Origin: Prorocentrum cordatum | Lineage: Eukaryota > Sar > Dinophyceae > Prorocentrales > Prorocentraceae | DNA length: 64,000 nt | Direction of reading: 5' to 3' | Assembly: GCA_963575745.1 (NCBI GenBank) | Contig: CAUYUJ010016149.1 | Coordinates: 273,154-337,153 of the forward strand | Shown here: positions 40,597-49,986 of the stretch, one piece after another | Layout: the number at the start of each line of letters is the position of its first letter | How positions within the stretch are numbered: the first letter of the stretch is position 1 | Translations under genes and position numbers: made by a program | Notes under the pieces: generated by a model | Databases searched by the model: none | What the model saw: the letters and a program-made list of their open reading frames with translations, nothing else | Told to the model about the DNA's origin: nothing

Positions 40597-41235
40597 TTAG
40601 CGATGAAGAGGAACGTTATATAGGTTGCCCCTTCGGTGTGACGTCCACCAATGTCCACTACCAGAATTAACCATAGCTGAGGGGACTCTCATGGCGATGG
40701 TCCCAGCAACACCTCCAAGGCCACGCGGTAGGGCAGCGGCCTGTTGGGAGGGAGTCATGGCGCCTGTAGCCACATTAATCCAGGCATGCACCTCGCGAGC
40801 GAATTCGCGGAAAGGCACGTTGTTGGTTGGATCACAGCGGGGGCCGGCAGTGCGCGCGTCGTCTGCACCTCGTTGCATGTGTCCAACAGCACGTCCGGGA
40901 GCGACCCGGAGGATACCAAACAGAGTGACACTAATCCAGTGGCCTCGTAGGCCGGGGTCGGTTATTGGGTGCTGTTGTTTGGTGGTAGACGTTGCTGTCA
41001 GTTTGCCAGGAGGTGCAGGTGGCGCGATGTCATAACGTATGTGATCATGCATAGCCTCTTCGGAAAAAATGCCAATTGGCGTTGGTGGGTGGGCTTTAGG
41101 AGTACAGTAGCGCAGAGATGTTGGGTTCAGGTAGGATGCGCCTGCGTGAGCAAAGGCTTCAGTGCAAGTGTCCTTGCGATGGCCATGGTCTCCTCCGCGT
41201 AGAGCCACTGCGCCGTGGCGGCCCACCATATCCAT
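40597..41235 (-). pseudogene. Copia-like gag, N-terminal half
   Basis: The 212-residue frame includes LRGHWISVTLFGILRVAPG, then FREFAREVHAWINVATGAMT, PSQQAAALPRGLGGVAGTIA and MRVPSAMVNSG. The F-x-E-x-W-x-x-x-T-x-(M/L)-x-P-x-QQAA-x-L-x-x-L-G-G-A pattern is that of gag in dinoflagellate copia-like polyproteins. It sits just inside the 5' LTR-like repeat and is cut off from its C-terminal half (36.1 kb) by LINE-C. A weak hairpin (AGGGGCAACCT) lies at its end. Confidence 0.6.
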
Positions 41236-41276
41236 GGTCTACCAGATCGCGCCGCTGATAGCAAGGATTAGAGCTA

Positions 41277-41300
41277 GAGCTGGCCACCAGCGGCCAGCTC
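41277..41300 (-). promoter_or_regulatory. Perfect 9-bp-stem hairpin beside the 5' LTR
   Basis: GAGCTGGCC (41277-41285) and GGCCAGCTC (41292-41300) pair exactly around a 6-nt loop. It lies between LTR and gag, the usual place of primer-binding and packaging signals; that role is inferred. A clear tRNA-complementary primer-binding site was not identified. Confidence 0.5.
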
Positions 41301-41305
41301 CGTCA

Positions 41306-41571
41306 CCGAGTTTAATGCGAGGTGGTAGGCCCAACCAAATACTACGCCTTGGGCGTAGTATCCGACGAACCTGTTGTCTCGTAGTAGCGGTAGGGCAAGA
41401 GATGACAGATGGCCGCGTGAGCGGCAAGGTGACATCTCAAGGGACTGTTGTCCGCATCGGTGTCGAGTGGCGTGTCGCGGCGCGGCACGGTCATGCAGGC
41501 GGCCGGAGTTTAGAACCCAAACGGCCGCGGACAAACTCTCGCTAACCCTCGGCTTTGCCTTTCCTCCTTCA
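41306..41571 (-). repeat. Putative 5' LTR
   Basis: Counterpart of 14324-14593. On the plus strand it ends in TTTGCCTTTCCTCCTTCA exactly as the other copy does. Its inner end begins CCGAGTTTAATG where the other copy has TGGAGTTCATAG, so the terminal dinucleotide has changed. It is directly followed by D', which continues the host unit. Confidence 0.6.
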
Positions 41572-41875
41572 GAGTCGTGGAGGCGTTTTGCAGCGTCTTG
41601 GGGCGTCTTGGCAGTCTCGGGGGCCTCTTGGAGCGTTTTCGGTGCCTCGGGGGAGCCTCTCGGGGTCCTTTGGGGGGCCGCTAGGGAGCCTCTTGGGGGA
41701 CTCTTGGGGTTTCCTGGGCGCCTCCGGGGATCCTTGTTGGGGCAGTCATGGGAGCCTTGGTGGCCCTGCTGCAGGTTTCCGAGGTGGGTAGGTGGGGTGG
41801 AGAAGGGGGAGTGGAGGGGGTGTGGAAGAGGGGGGGAGGGGGCGTGGAGTGGTTGGGGGTTGAGGAGGGGGGCGG
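41572..41875 (+). repeat. Module D' plus G-rich tail, right flank of the insertion
   Basis: CGTTTTGCAG, GTCTTGGGGCGTCTTGG, CAGTCTCGGGGGCC and GAGCGTTTTCGGTGCCTCGG align with 12641-12953, ending in the same GGGGGGCGGGCCATGCCATT junction to the satellite. Confidence 0.8.
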
Positions 41876-42185
41876 GCCATGCCATTGGCACGCGTTTGCC
41901 TTTATGTTGCCATGCTGTTGCCATGCCATTGCCATGCTCTTGTCACGCAGCTACCGTGCAGCTGCCATGCAGTTGCCATGCAGTTGCCATGCAATTGCCA
42001 TGCGATTGCCATGCTATTGCCATGCTGTTGCCATGCTATTGCCATGCAGTTGTCATGCGTTTGTGATGCTATTGCCATGCCGTTGCCATGCCATTGCCAT
42101 GCCATTGCCATGATGTCATGCAGTTGCCATGCCGCTGCTATGCCATTGCCATGCAGTTGTCATGCTGTTTCCGTCCGATTGCCAT
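41876..42185 (+). repeat. 11-bp satellite array 2
   Basis: About 27 TTGCCATGCNN units with the orientation and flank of array 1. The last units decay into TTTCCGTCCGATTGCCATGG. Confidence 0.95.
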
Positions 42186-42737
42186 GGCACGGGTGTTCGA
42201 GTGTGCGCGGCGCCACGGCGGGAACCCTATTCTGAAACTGACCGCCATCCATCCGTCTAACCTTAAGTCGGGCGTGTCCTTCTGCAGGAGGAATCTCCAA
42301 CAAAAGTCAAACATAGCCTGGGGACGATTTTGTTTTACCAGTTTGAATATGTGTTTGTTTTTTTGGTATATTTTCAGCCGTCCAAGATCCGCCTGTATGG
42401 GGACATGCCCGACCAAAGTCTAACCGTTGGGAAGTTGGAGGACCAAGATGTTTGGCACCAAGAGGGTAGTCCCATTTTGCGAACGAACGAAGGCCAGTGC
42501 GCGCAGCGCCAAGGCGAGAGTCCATTTCTGGAGACCTCCCCCCACCCGTGCGGACCGCCCGAACGACCAGGCCGGAGGTGCGATCTAGAAGGAAGAGGGT
42601 TGAAGGATAAGGATGCGGTCGGGGTGATCAGGTAGGTGATCGGAGACCAATCCGTGGCAACTGCCATGGCAGCCGCTGCCATGGCAACGAGGGCAGCATT
42701 TGCCGTGGCGGCTGCGGCCAGATCTGGCAATGGCAGT
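42186..42737. other. Intergenic, nothing recognised
   Basis: No gene or repeat homology seen. It ends in TGCCATGGCA-type words before the trinucleotide tract. Confidence 0.4.
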
Positions 42738-42738
42738 A

Positions 42739-42779
<41 letters not shown>

Positions 42780-42810
42780 AATGATGATGATGATAATGAT
42801 GACAATGATT

Positions 42811-42849
<39 letters not shown>

Positions 42850-42990
42850 GCAATGATGATAATGATGATAATGATGATGATGATGATGATGATGATACTG
42901 ATGATGATGATTATGATGATGATGATGATGATGATGATAATGATAATGATGATGATGATGATGATAATGATGATGACGATGATGATGAGC
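42738..42990. repeat. (GAT)n trinucleotide tract
   Basis: About 84 triplets of GAT/AAT/GAC type. Plus frames give poly-Asp or poly-Met, minus frames poly-His or poly-Ile. Simple repeat, not a gene. Confidence 0.95.
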
Positions 42991-43094
42991 CATGGCAGCT
43001 GCTGCCAGGGCTCCGCAGAGCGAGCGGTGCCACGGACCGTCTCGGGCAAGTTCCTGGGGCGCGCTGTCCGTGCCCGTGGCCGGCGCATGTGACG
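42991..43094. other. Short unique spacer
   Basis: About 100 bp of non-repetitive GC-rich sequence between the GAT tract and the large satellite. Confidence 0.5.
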
Positions 43095-46000
43095 GTGCTA
43101 TGCTATTGCTACGCGGCTGCCATGCAATTGCCATACAGTTGCCATGCTGTACCATGGCAACAGCGAGGCAATTGCCATGCAGTTGCCATGATGTTGCCAT
43201 TGCCACGCAGGTGCCCCGCAGCTGCCACGCAGTTGTCATGTTGTTGCAATGCCATTGCCATGCTGTTGCCAGACTGTAGCATGGCAGCACGGGAACTGCA
43301 TGGCAATTGCCATGCCGTTGCCACGCCGTTGCAACGCTATTGCCATCCTGTTTTCATGCCATTGCCACGCAGTTGCCATGCTGTTGCCATGCTGTTGCCA
43401 TGCTGTTGTCAGGCTGATGCCATGCCGTTGCCATGCCGTTGCCATACCATTGCCATGCAGTTGCTACGCTGTTGCAGTACTGTTGCCGTGCCGTTGCCAT
43501 GCTGTTTCTGTGCTGTTGCCATGCTGTTGCCATGCTGTTGCCATGCTGTTGCCAGGCTGTTGCCATGCATTTGCCTGGCGGATGCGATGCTGTTGCCATG
43601 CTGCTACCGTGGTGTTGACACACTGCTGCCATGCTGTTACCATGCTGCTGTCACGCTGTTGCCATGCCGTTGCCATGCCCTGGCCATGCCATTCTCATGC
43701 TGTTGCCATGTTGTTGCTGGGCTATTGCCGTGCTGCAGCCATGCTGCTGCCCTGCTGTTGCTATGCCGTTGCCATGCTCCTCTATGCTGCTGCCATGCCG
43801 GTGCCATGCTGTTGCCATGTTGTTGCCATGCTGTTGCCATACTGTTGCCATGCCGTTGCCATGTCGGTGCCATGTTGTTGCCATGTTGTTGCCATGCTGT
43901 TGCCATACTGTTGCCATGCCGTTGCGATGCTGATGCCATGCCATTGTCATGCTGTTGTCATGCTGTTGCCTTGCCGAGGCCATGCCAATGCCATGCTCTT
44001 GCCATGATGTAAGCATGCTGTTGCAACTTAGTTGCCATGCTGTTGCCATGCCACTGCCATGCTGTTGCCAATGTGTTGCCATGCCGTTGCCATGGTGTTG
44101 CCATGCTGTTGCGGGCAGATGTGATGCTGTTGCAATACTGTTGCCATGCCGTAGCCATGCTCTTCCCATGCCATGACCATCCAGTTCACCATGCTGCTGC
44201 CATGCTGCTGCCATGCTGTTGCTATGCCGTTGCCATGCCGTTGCCATGCTGTCGTCATGTCATTCCCACGCTGTCGCTATGAGATCTCCATGCCATTGTC
44301 GTGCTGTTGCCATGCCATGCCCATATTGTTGCCATGCTGCTGTGGGGCTATTGCCGTGCTCCTGCCATGCCATTGCCATGCCGTTGCCATGCCGTTGCCA
44401 TGCCGTTGCCATGTTGTCTCCATGCTGCTGCCATGCTGCTGCGATGCCATTGCAATGCCGTTGCCATGCTGTTGCGGGGCAATTGCCGTGCTACTTCCAT
44501 GTTGTTGCCATGCCGTTGCCATGCCATCGACATGCCGTTGTCATGCCATTGCCATGCCGTTGCCATGCTATTGCCGTGCTGTTGCCATTACGTTGCCATA
44601 CTGTTGTCAAGCTGTATACATGCCATTGCCGTGCCGTTGCCATGTTGTTGCCATGCTGTCGTCATGCTGTTGCCATGCCATTGCCGTGCGTTTTTCCACG
44701 CTGTTGCCGTGCTGTTGCCATGCTGTTGCCATGCAGAGGCCATGTGTGTCCACGTTGTCATGCCTTTGCCATGTTGTTGTCATGCTGTTGCCATGTTCTT
44801 GTTATGCTGTTGCTTTGCTGTTGCCATGCCGTTGCCATGCCGTTGCCATGCTGTTGCCATTATGGTGCCATGCTGGTGCCATGCTGTCGCCATGCCGTTG
44901 CCGTGCAGTTTCCATGCTGTTGCCATCCTGTTTCCATGCCATTGCCATTCAGTTGCCACGCGGTTGCGGTGCTGTTGCCATGCTGTTGCCATATTGTTGC
45001 CATGCGGAGGCCATGCTGTTTCCACGATGTGGCCATGCCGTTGCCATGCCGTTGCCATGCCGTTCCCATGCTGTTCCCATGTTGTTGCCTTGCTGTGGCA
45101 ATGGTGTTGCCATGCTGATCCCATGCTATGGCCATGACGTTGCCATGCTGTTGCCATGCTGCCGCCATGTCGTTGTCATTTTTTTGCCACGGCGTTGCCA
45201 TGGTGTTGCCATGTTGTTGCCATGCTGTTTCCATACTGATGCCATGTGGCTTCCATGCAATTGCCATGCCGTTGTCATGCTGTTGCCATGCTGTTGTTGT
45301 GCCGTTGCCATGCGGCTGTCATGCTGTTGCCAATGCTGCTGCCATGCCACTGCCATGACACATGTCACGCTGTTGCCATGCCGGTGTCATGCTGTTGTGG
45401 GGTTATTGCCATGCTGTTGCCATGGTGCCGCCATGTCGTTGCCATGGTGTTGCCTTGCTGTTGCCACGTCCATGCCATGCTGCTGCCATGCTGTCGCCAT
45501 GCTGTTTCCATGCGATTGCCGTGCCGTTGCCATGCAGTTGCCATGCAGTTGCCATGCTGTTGCTGTTGCCATGCTTGTGCCACGCTGTTGCCGTGATGTT
45601 GCCATGCGGTTGCCATGCTGTTGCCATGCTGTTGCCATGTTGTTGCCGTGCCAATTCCACGCTGTTGCCATGCAGGGGCCATGTTTGTTTTTTTTTCCGA
45701 CGATGTTCCCATGCCGTTGCCATGCCCTTGCCATGCTATTGCCATGCCAGGTGCCATGCTGTTGCCATGCTGTTGCCATGCGGTTGCCATGTCGTTGGCA
45801 TGCTATTAATTACCCTGCGATTGTCATGCGATTGCCATGCAGTTCCCATCTGCTATTGCCATACGTTTGTCATGCGATTGCCATGCAGTTGCCACGCGAT
45901 CTCCATGCAGTTGCCATGCTAGTGTCATGCAGTTGCAATGCTATTGCCATGCAGTTGCCACGCAGTTGTCATTATAGTGCCCTGCAGTTGTCATGCTATT

Positions 46001-46822
46001 GACACGCAGTGGGCTTGCAGTTGCCATGACAGTGCCATGCGATTGCCATGCAGTTGACATGGTATTCCCATACTGTTGCCATGCGCTTGCAATTTAGTTT
46101 CCATGGTAGTGCCATGCAGGTGCCATGCAGTTGCCATGCTGTTGCCATGCAGTTGCCATGCTAATGCCATGCTGTTGCCATGCAGTTGCCATGATGTTGC
46201 CATGGGGTTGCCAGGCGATTGCCATGCAGGTTCCATGATATTGCCATGCCATTGTCATGCCGTTGCCATGCTATTGCCGTGCAGTTGCCATGTGTTTGCC
46301 ATGCCATTGACATGCAGTTGCCATGGTATTCCCATACTATTGCCATGCGATTGCCATGCAGTTGCCATGTGATTGCCATGCCGTTGCCATGCAGTTGTCA
46401 TGCAGTTGCCATGTCATTGGCATGCTATTGTCATGCAGTTGCCATGATATTGCCATGTAGTTGTCATGTTATTGCCATGCAGGTCCCATGCTATTGCCAT
46501 GCGATTGCCATGTGATTGCCATGCAGTTACCATGCTATTGTCATGCTCTCGCCATGCAGTTGTCATGCAGTTGTCATGCGATTGCCATGCAGTTGCCATG
46601 CTATTGCCATACTATCGCCATGCTGTTGCCATTATATTTTCATGCGATTGTCATGCAGCTTCCATGCAGCTGTCATGCAGTTGTCATGCTACTGCCATGC
46701 TGTTGTCATGCTATTGCCATGGTGCTGCCATGCAGTTGCCGTGCAGTTGCCATGATATGGCCATGCAGTTGCCATGCTATTGCCATGCAGCTGACATTCA
46801 GCTGCCATGCAGTTGCCATGCC
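43095..46822 (+). repeat. 11-bp satellite array 3, 3.7 kb
   Basis: Roughly 330 units of TTGCCATGC plus two variable bases. In 43.1-45.8 kb the pair is mostly TG or CG (TTGCCATGCTG, TTGCCATGCCG); in 45.8-46.8 kb AG, TA and GA dominate, so the array has sub-domains. It produces huge spurious frames such as 44173-46002 (CHAVAMLLPCC repeats) and MATAWQQHGNS repeats on minus. A few insertions occur, for instance a T-rich patch near 45685-45700. Confidence 0.97.
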
Positions 46823-46890
46823 GCATGGCAATAGCATGGCAGTAACATGGTAATAACATCGCAATATCCTGGCTATTTTATGGCATTCGC
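46813..46890. repeat. Inverted tail of the satellite
   Basis: TTGCCATGC (46813-46821) meets GCATGGCAA (46823-46831) across a single C. The next 60 bp hold GCATGGCAGTAACATGG in reverse orientation, so the array ends in a fold-back. Confidence 0.75.
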
Positions 46891-48354
46891 ATGGCCACAG
46901 CGGGTCGACTAAAAGGGTAAAACCACATAGTTTTTTGAGGGGCTCCCTACGCCAGCCTGGCCGTGTCTGCAGTGCAGGCTGGCCCTCGAAAGGGACCTGT
47001 GCGCTTTGGGATGGTCTCTGCAGTCGGTCTCGATTGGGGTTGTGCAAGGAGGCTGGAGGAGGAGGAGGAGAAGGACGAGGAGAAGGAGGAGGAGGCGGAG
47101 GAAGAGGAGAAGCAGGAGGAGGATGAGGAGGAGAAGGGGGGGGGATATCGCGTGGGGCTGTGCCAGGAAGCTGGAGATGCGCAGGACGCGGCCAGCCTGG
47201 GCGAGCGCTGGACAGGTACACACACGTGGACCCGTCCCATGGCGGGGCACGCTGTGCTTCTGCACGCGTATCCAGCGCGTGGCCTCCGCATGTTCCAAAC
47301 GGGTCCGCCGTTTGTTTCTGTTCGCGCCACATGGGGCTCTGTACTGGAGCGGCGGTCACGGCCAGCACGGGGTCACAGAGCCCCGCTGGGGCACGGGGCC
47401 ACCACGGGGTCACGTCAGCCCCGCTGTGCTCCCGAAGGCTCCCCCCGAGGGCCCCCAGGAGGAGTCACACGACGTACTCGCCAGCACGGTTGTGTGACTG
47501 CCGCAAGCTGGCAACGCCGCAAAATAGACGCGGCCGTGTGGATTGCTTAGCTCCCGTTCGCTCCTCTCCTCTCCTCCTGCACGGCCAGGATTGTCTAGCT
47601 CCCTGCTAGGAATTGGGCTTCCCTCCCGCCCCTTTCCTCTCCTCTCGCCCCCAGCCCCCCTTGCCCCGGGCCCGCGGGGAGCGGGGCCCAGCGCTCCAGG
47701 CCGCCGCAGACTGGAGTCCCAGCAGGCGGGGCCAGAGGATCGCGCCGCATCGCCGATGCGGCTGGATTCGAAGGAGGAGGAGGAGGAGGAGGGTTCTTGT
47801 TCCGCCCCTACCTCGCCGCTGCATCGCCGACGCGTCTGCTTCGGATCCCGCTTGGGCGGCCTCCAAGCGCCAACCCAGGGGGTCTTCGCGGACCTCGGAG
47901 CAGACAAAGTACGGGCAGGAGCTTTGGCTTAGCGTGTCGCTCCGCCGGTTCTGTCCTACCACGCTTCGGCTCGACACGCTATCCACTTCCGCGCCCCCGG
48001 GTCGTCAGTGTCCCGAGCCTTTCCCAGCCTCCCGCCCCGCGGGACGGGGCGGCACGCTACCCGCTGGCAAGGCATGGCGTGTCGCCAGGACCGCCGCAGC
48101 GACGCGCTATGCGGACCGCCGCAGCGACGCGCTATGCGACCTGCTGCTTTCGGCCCTCTCGAGGGGGGCAGCGCCGGTGGAGCTCCTGACCGTGAGAGGG
48201 ACGTGCTGCTTTCGGTCCTCTCGAGAGTGTTTCTTTATTGCTTGGGGCATGACGGGAATCATGGCCCCCGCCCCCCCCTATGACGTAACGCTCCCCCCCC
48301 TAAGTGCGCTCCAGGCACTGCCGCCGTGCGCATCGGGATCCGCATAGGTGTCCG
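46891..48354. other. GC-rich region, no supported gene
   Basis: Includes a (GGA/GAA)n Glu-coding tract (47057-47145), CACGGGGTCAC words (47370-47415), a 25-bp tandem pair of CCGCCGCAGCGACGCGCTAT near 48090-48138, and a repeated CTGCTTTCGG-CCTCTCGAG phrase (48140-48165, 48201-48226). Reading frames through it are compositional. Confidence 0.45.
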
Positions 48355-48437
48355 CATAGGTCGTCGTCGTCGTCGTCGTCGCTCGTCGCTCGTCGCTCGT
48401 CGCTCGTCGCTCGTCGCTCGTCGCTCATCGTCGTCGT
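48355..48437. repeat. (CGT)n and 7-bp (GCTCGTC)n repeat
   Basis: TAGGTCGTCGTCGTCGTC followed by about seven GCTCGTC units and GCTCATCGTCGTCGTGCGCG. The last phrase with its flank recurs at 49914-49947. Confidence 0.85.
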
Positions 48438-48599
48438 GCGCGCGGACGCGGCTGGAGCCTGATTTTCTTGTTTTGTTTTTTAATTCCGGGCCGATTACGG
48501 CAATCATCTGGGGGGGTGGAGGGGGGTGACGACGTCACCTTTTCGCGCCGTCGGCGCCTGGGAATGCTTAGGAATGGCCGAAGACAGGTAGCAGCAGCA

Positions 48600-48870
48600 T
48601 GAATGTGGCGATCTGCGCCACAGCGCGCGTGTACACCACAGTGCCTGCGTGCACCACAGCGCTTGTGTACACCACGCCGCCTATGTACACCACTGCAGCC
48701 GCGTGCAACACAGCGCCAGACAGCGCTTGTGTACACCACAGCGCCTGCGTACACCACATCAGCCGTGTGCTACACAGCACCAGTGTACACAATGCCTGCG
48801 TGCCCCACAGCGCTTGTGTACACCACGGCGCACGTGTGCACCACATCAACCGTGTGCAACAGAACACAAT
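48600..48870. repeat. GTGTACACCAC minisatellite, forward block
   Basis: About 12 units of ~23 bp containing GTGTACACCACAGCGCC or GCGTGCACCACAGCGC. The reverse-complement form occurs at 49360-49510 and 49735-49875, giving an inverted arrangement around 49.1 kb. Confidence 0.85.
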
Positions 48871-48990
48871 TGTTGCATGTAGCATTTTAGAGGGAATTTT
48901 TATGGCAGAATGGAGCGCCTGTGGATTCCACGGAAAATAATTGTTTCATGTAGGATTTGGAGCGGAATTTTTATGGAAGAAGGGGCGTCG
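48860..48990. repeat. ~45-bp direct repeat pair
   Basis: ATTGTTGCATGTAGCATTTT-AGAGGGAATTTTTATGG (from 48867) and ATTGTTTCATGTAGGATTTG-GAGCGGAATTTTTATGG (from 48943) are close copies 76 bp apart. Confidence 0.75.
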
Positions 48991-49184
48991 CTGGAATCTA
49001 CGAGTCCTCCCTTGTCCGCCCGCATCATCCTAACTCCTCCCATCTGCTTCCCGGACGCTCCAGCAGATTGGCCGTCCGAGAACCAATTGGACTGCTTCAA
49101 TCGACCATTCTGCGGTGCACGCTGAGATGCGCACGTGCGGTGTAGCGCCGACCCGCACAACAGGGGGGAAGGGTGAGGGAGGAG

Positions 49185-49255
49185 GGGAATGAGGAAGAGG
49201 AGGAGGAGGACGAGGAGGAGGAGGCGGAGGAGGAGGTGGCGGAGGAGAATGAATG
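49185..49255 (+). repeat. (GGA)n purine tract
   Basis: GAGGAGGAGGAGGACGAGG-type sequence, low complexity, Glu-coding on plus. Confidence 0.85.
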
Positions 49256-49359
49256 GAATAACGTCACATTCTATCATCAGCTCTTCCCTGGCGTGGCGTT
49301 TGGCTGTCCGCAGCAGATCCTCAGCTACATGCTCTTTCTACCTGTCCTGTGTCACCAAC

Positions 49360-49510
49360 GCTGCGTTGCACGCGGATGCTGTGGTGTGCACAGGCGCTGC
49401 GGTGCACGCAAGCATTGTGGTGTACACAGGCGCTGTGCTGCACATGATTGTTGCGGTGTACACATTCGCTGTGGTGTACACCAGCGCTGTGATGCACGCA
49501 AGCACTCGGG
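49360..49510. repeat. GTGTACACCAC minisatellite, reverse block 1
   Basis: GTGGTGTACACAGGCGCTG and GCGGTGTACACATTCGCTG units, reverse complement of the 48.6-kb block. Confidence 0.85.
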
Positions 49511-49554
49511 AGCCTTGAGACGGGGGTCGATGCAAACGGGAGTCAGCCAGAGCG

Positions 49555-49734
49555 CCCGATCTTGCAGGATCCTGAAGGGCCAGGGTCGCAGCGACCTGGG
49601 CTTGGGTGCAGGATCCTGCAGGATCTTGCAGAATCTTGCGCGTTGACCCGGGTTTGGTTGCAGGATCTTGCAGGAATCTGCAGGATTCTGCAAGGCCTGA
49701 CTGACCTGGGTTTGGATTGACCCAGGTCAGAAGA
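49555..49734. repeat. CTGCAGGATC repeats with 11-bp inverted repeat
   Basis: TTGCAGGATC/CTGCAGGATC words recur about eight times between 49562 and 49690. CTGACCTGGGT (49701-49711) and ACCCAGGTCAG (49720-49730) form a perfect hairpin. Confidence 0.75.
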
Positions 49735-49875
49735 TCCCCGAAGCACTGTGGTGTACACAGGCGGTGTGTTGCACACGGCTGTTGCGGTGTACGGAGACGC
49801 TGTGGTGTACACGCGCGCTGTGGTACACGCGAACATTGTAGTGTACACAGGCGCTGTGGGGCAGATCGCCACCTA
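49735..49875. repeat. GTGTACACCAC minisatellite, reverse block 2
   Basis: Six units of GTGGTGTACACAGGCGGTG type, then a CGT-rich phrase shared with 48.36-48.45 kb. Confidence 0.85.
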
Positions 49876-49986
49876 CATGCTGCTCGCGTCGTCGTCGTCG
49901 TCGCCTTTCGCTTGCCGCTCATCGTCGTCGTGCGCGCGGGCGCGGCTGTGGTGCAGGAGCCACACGGCGGGGGGGGGCGTTACGTC

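Larger units (their letters stand above)
14324..41571 (-). mobile_element. Giant Ty1/copia-like LTR retroelement with nested insertions
   Basis: Minus-strand domains read gag, CCHC knuckle, accessory domains, protease, methyltransferase-like block, integrase, RT, RNase H. Integrase before RT is the Ty1/copia order. The ends are ~270-bp related sequences (14324-14593, 41306-41571), and the site falls exactly between modules C and D, which are contiguous at 12557-12953. Two blocks are nested: LINE-C (36.13-40.57 kb) and a 6.6-kb block (23.13-29.73 kb). Many stops and frameshifts show it is dead. An alternative is two truncated copies of one family brought together by recombination; the duplicated ~550 bp around the 6.6-kb block leaves that open. 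Confidence 0.75.

Noticed and set aside
43205-43220. GCAGGTGCCCCGC inside the satellite as a hairpin family member
   Set aside because: A mutated satellite unit with a three-base loop; not in a retroelement.
42636-44012. 458-codon frame with poly-Asp followed by Cys/His-rich repeats
   Set aside because: A fusion of the (GAT)n tract and the 11-bp satellite, not a metal-binding protein.
44173-46002. 609-codon plus frame of CHAVAMLLPCC repeats
   Set aside because: It is wholly inside the 11-bp satellite, and equivalent frames exist on both strands; compositional.
47640-48060. Additional GNRA hairpin candidates (TTGCCCCGG, GCCCCGCGGG)
   Set aside because: Stems do not match the GC-NNG/CNN-GC pattern; explained by GC-rich composition.
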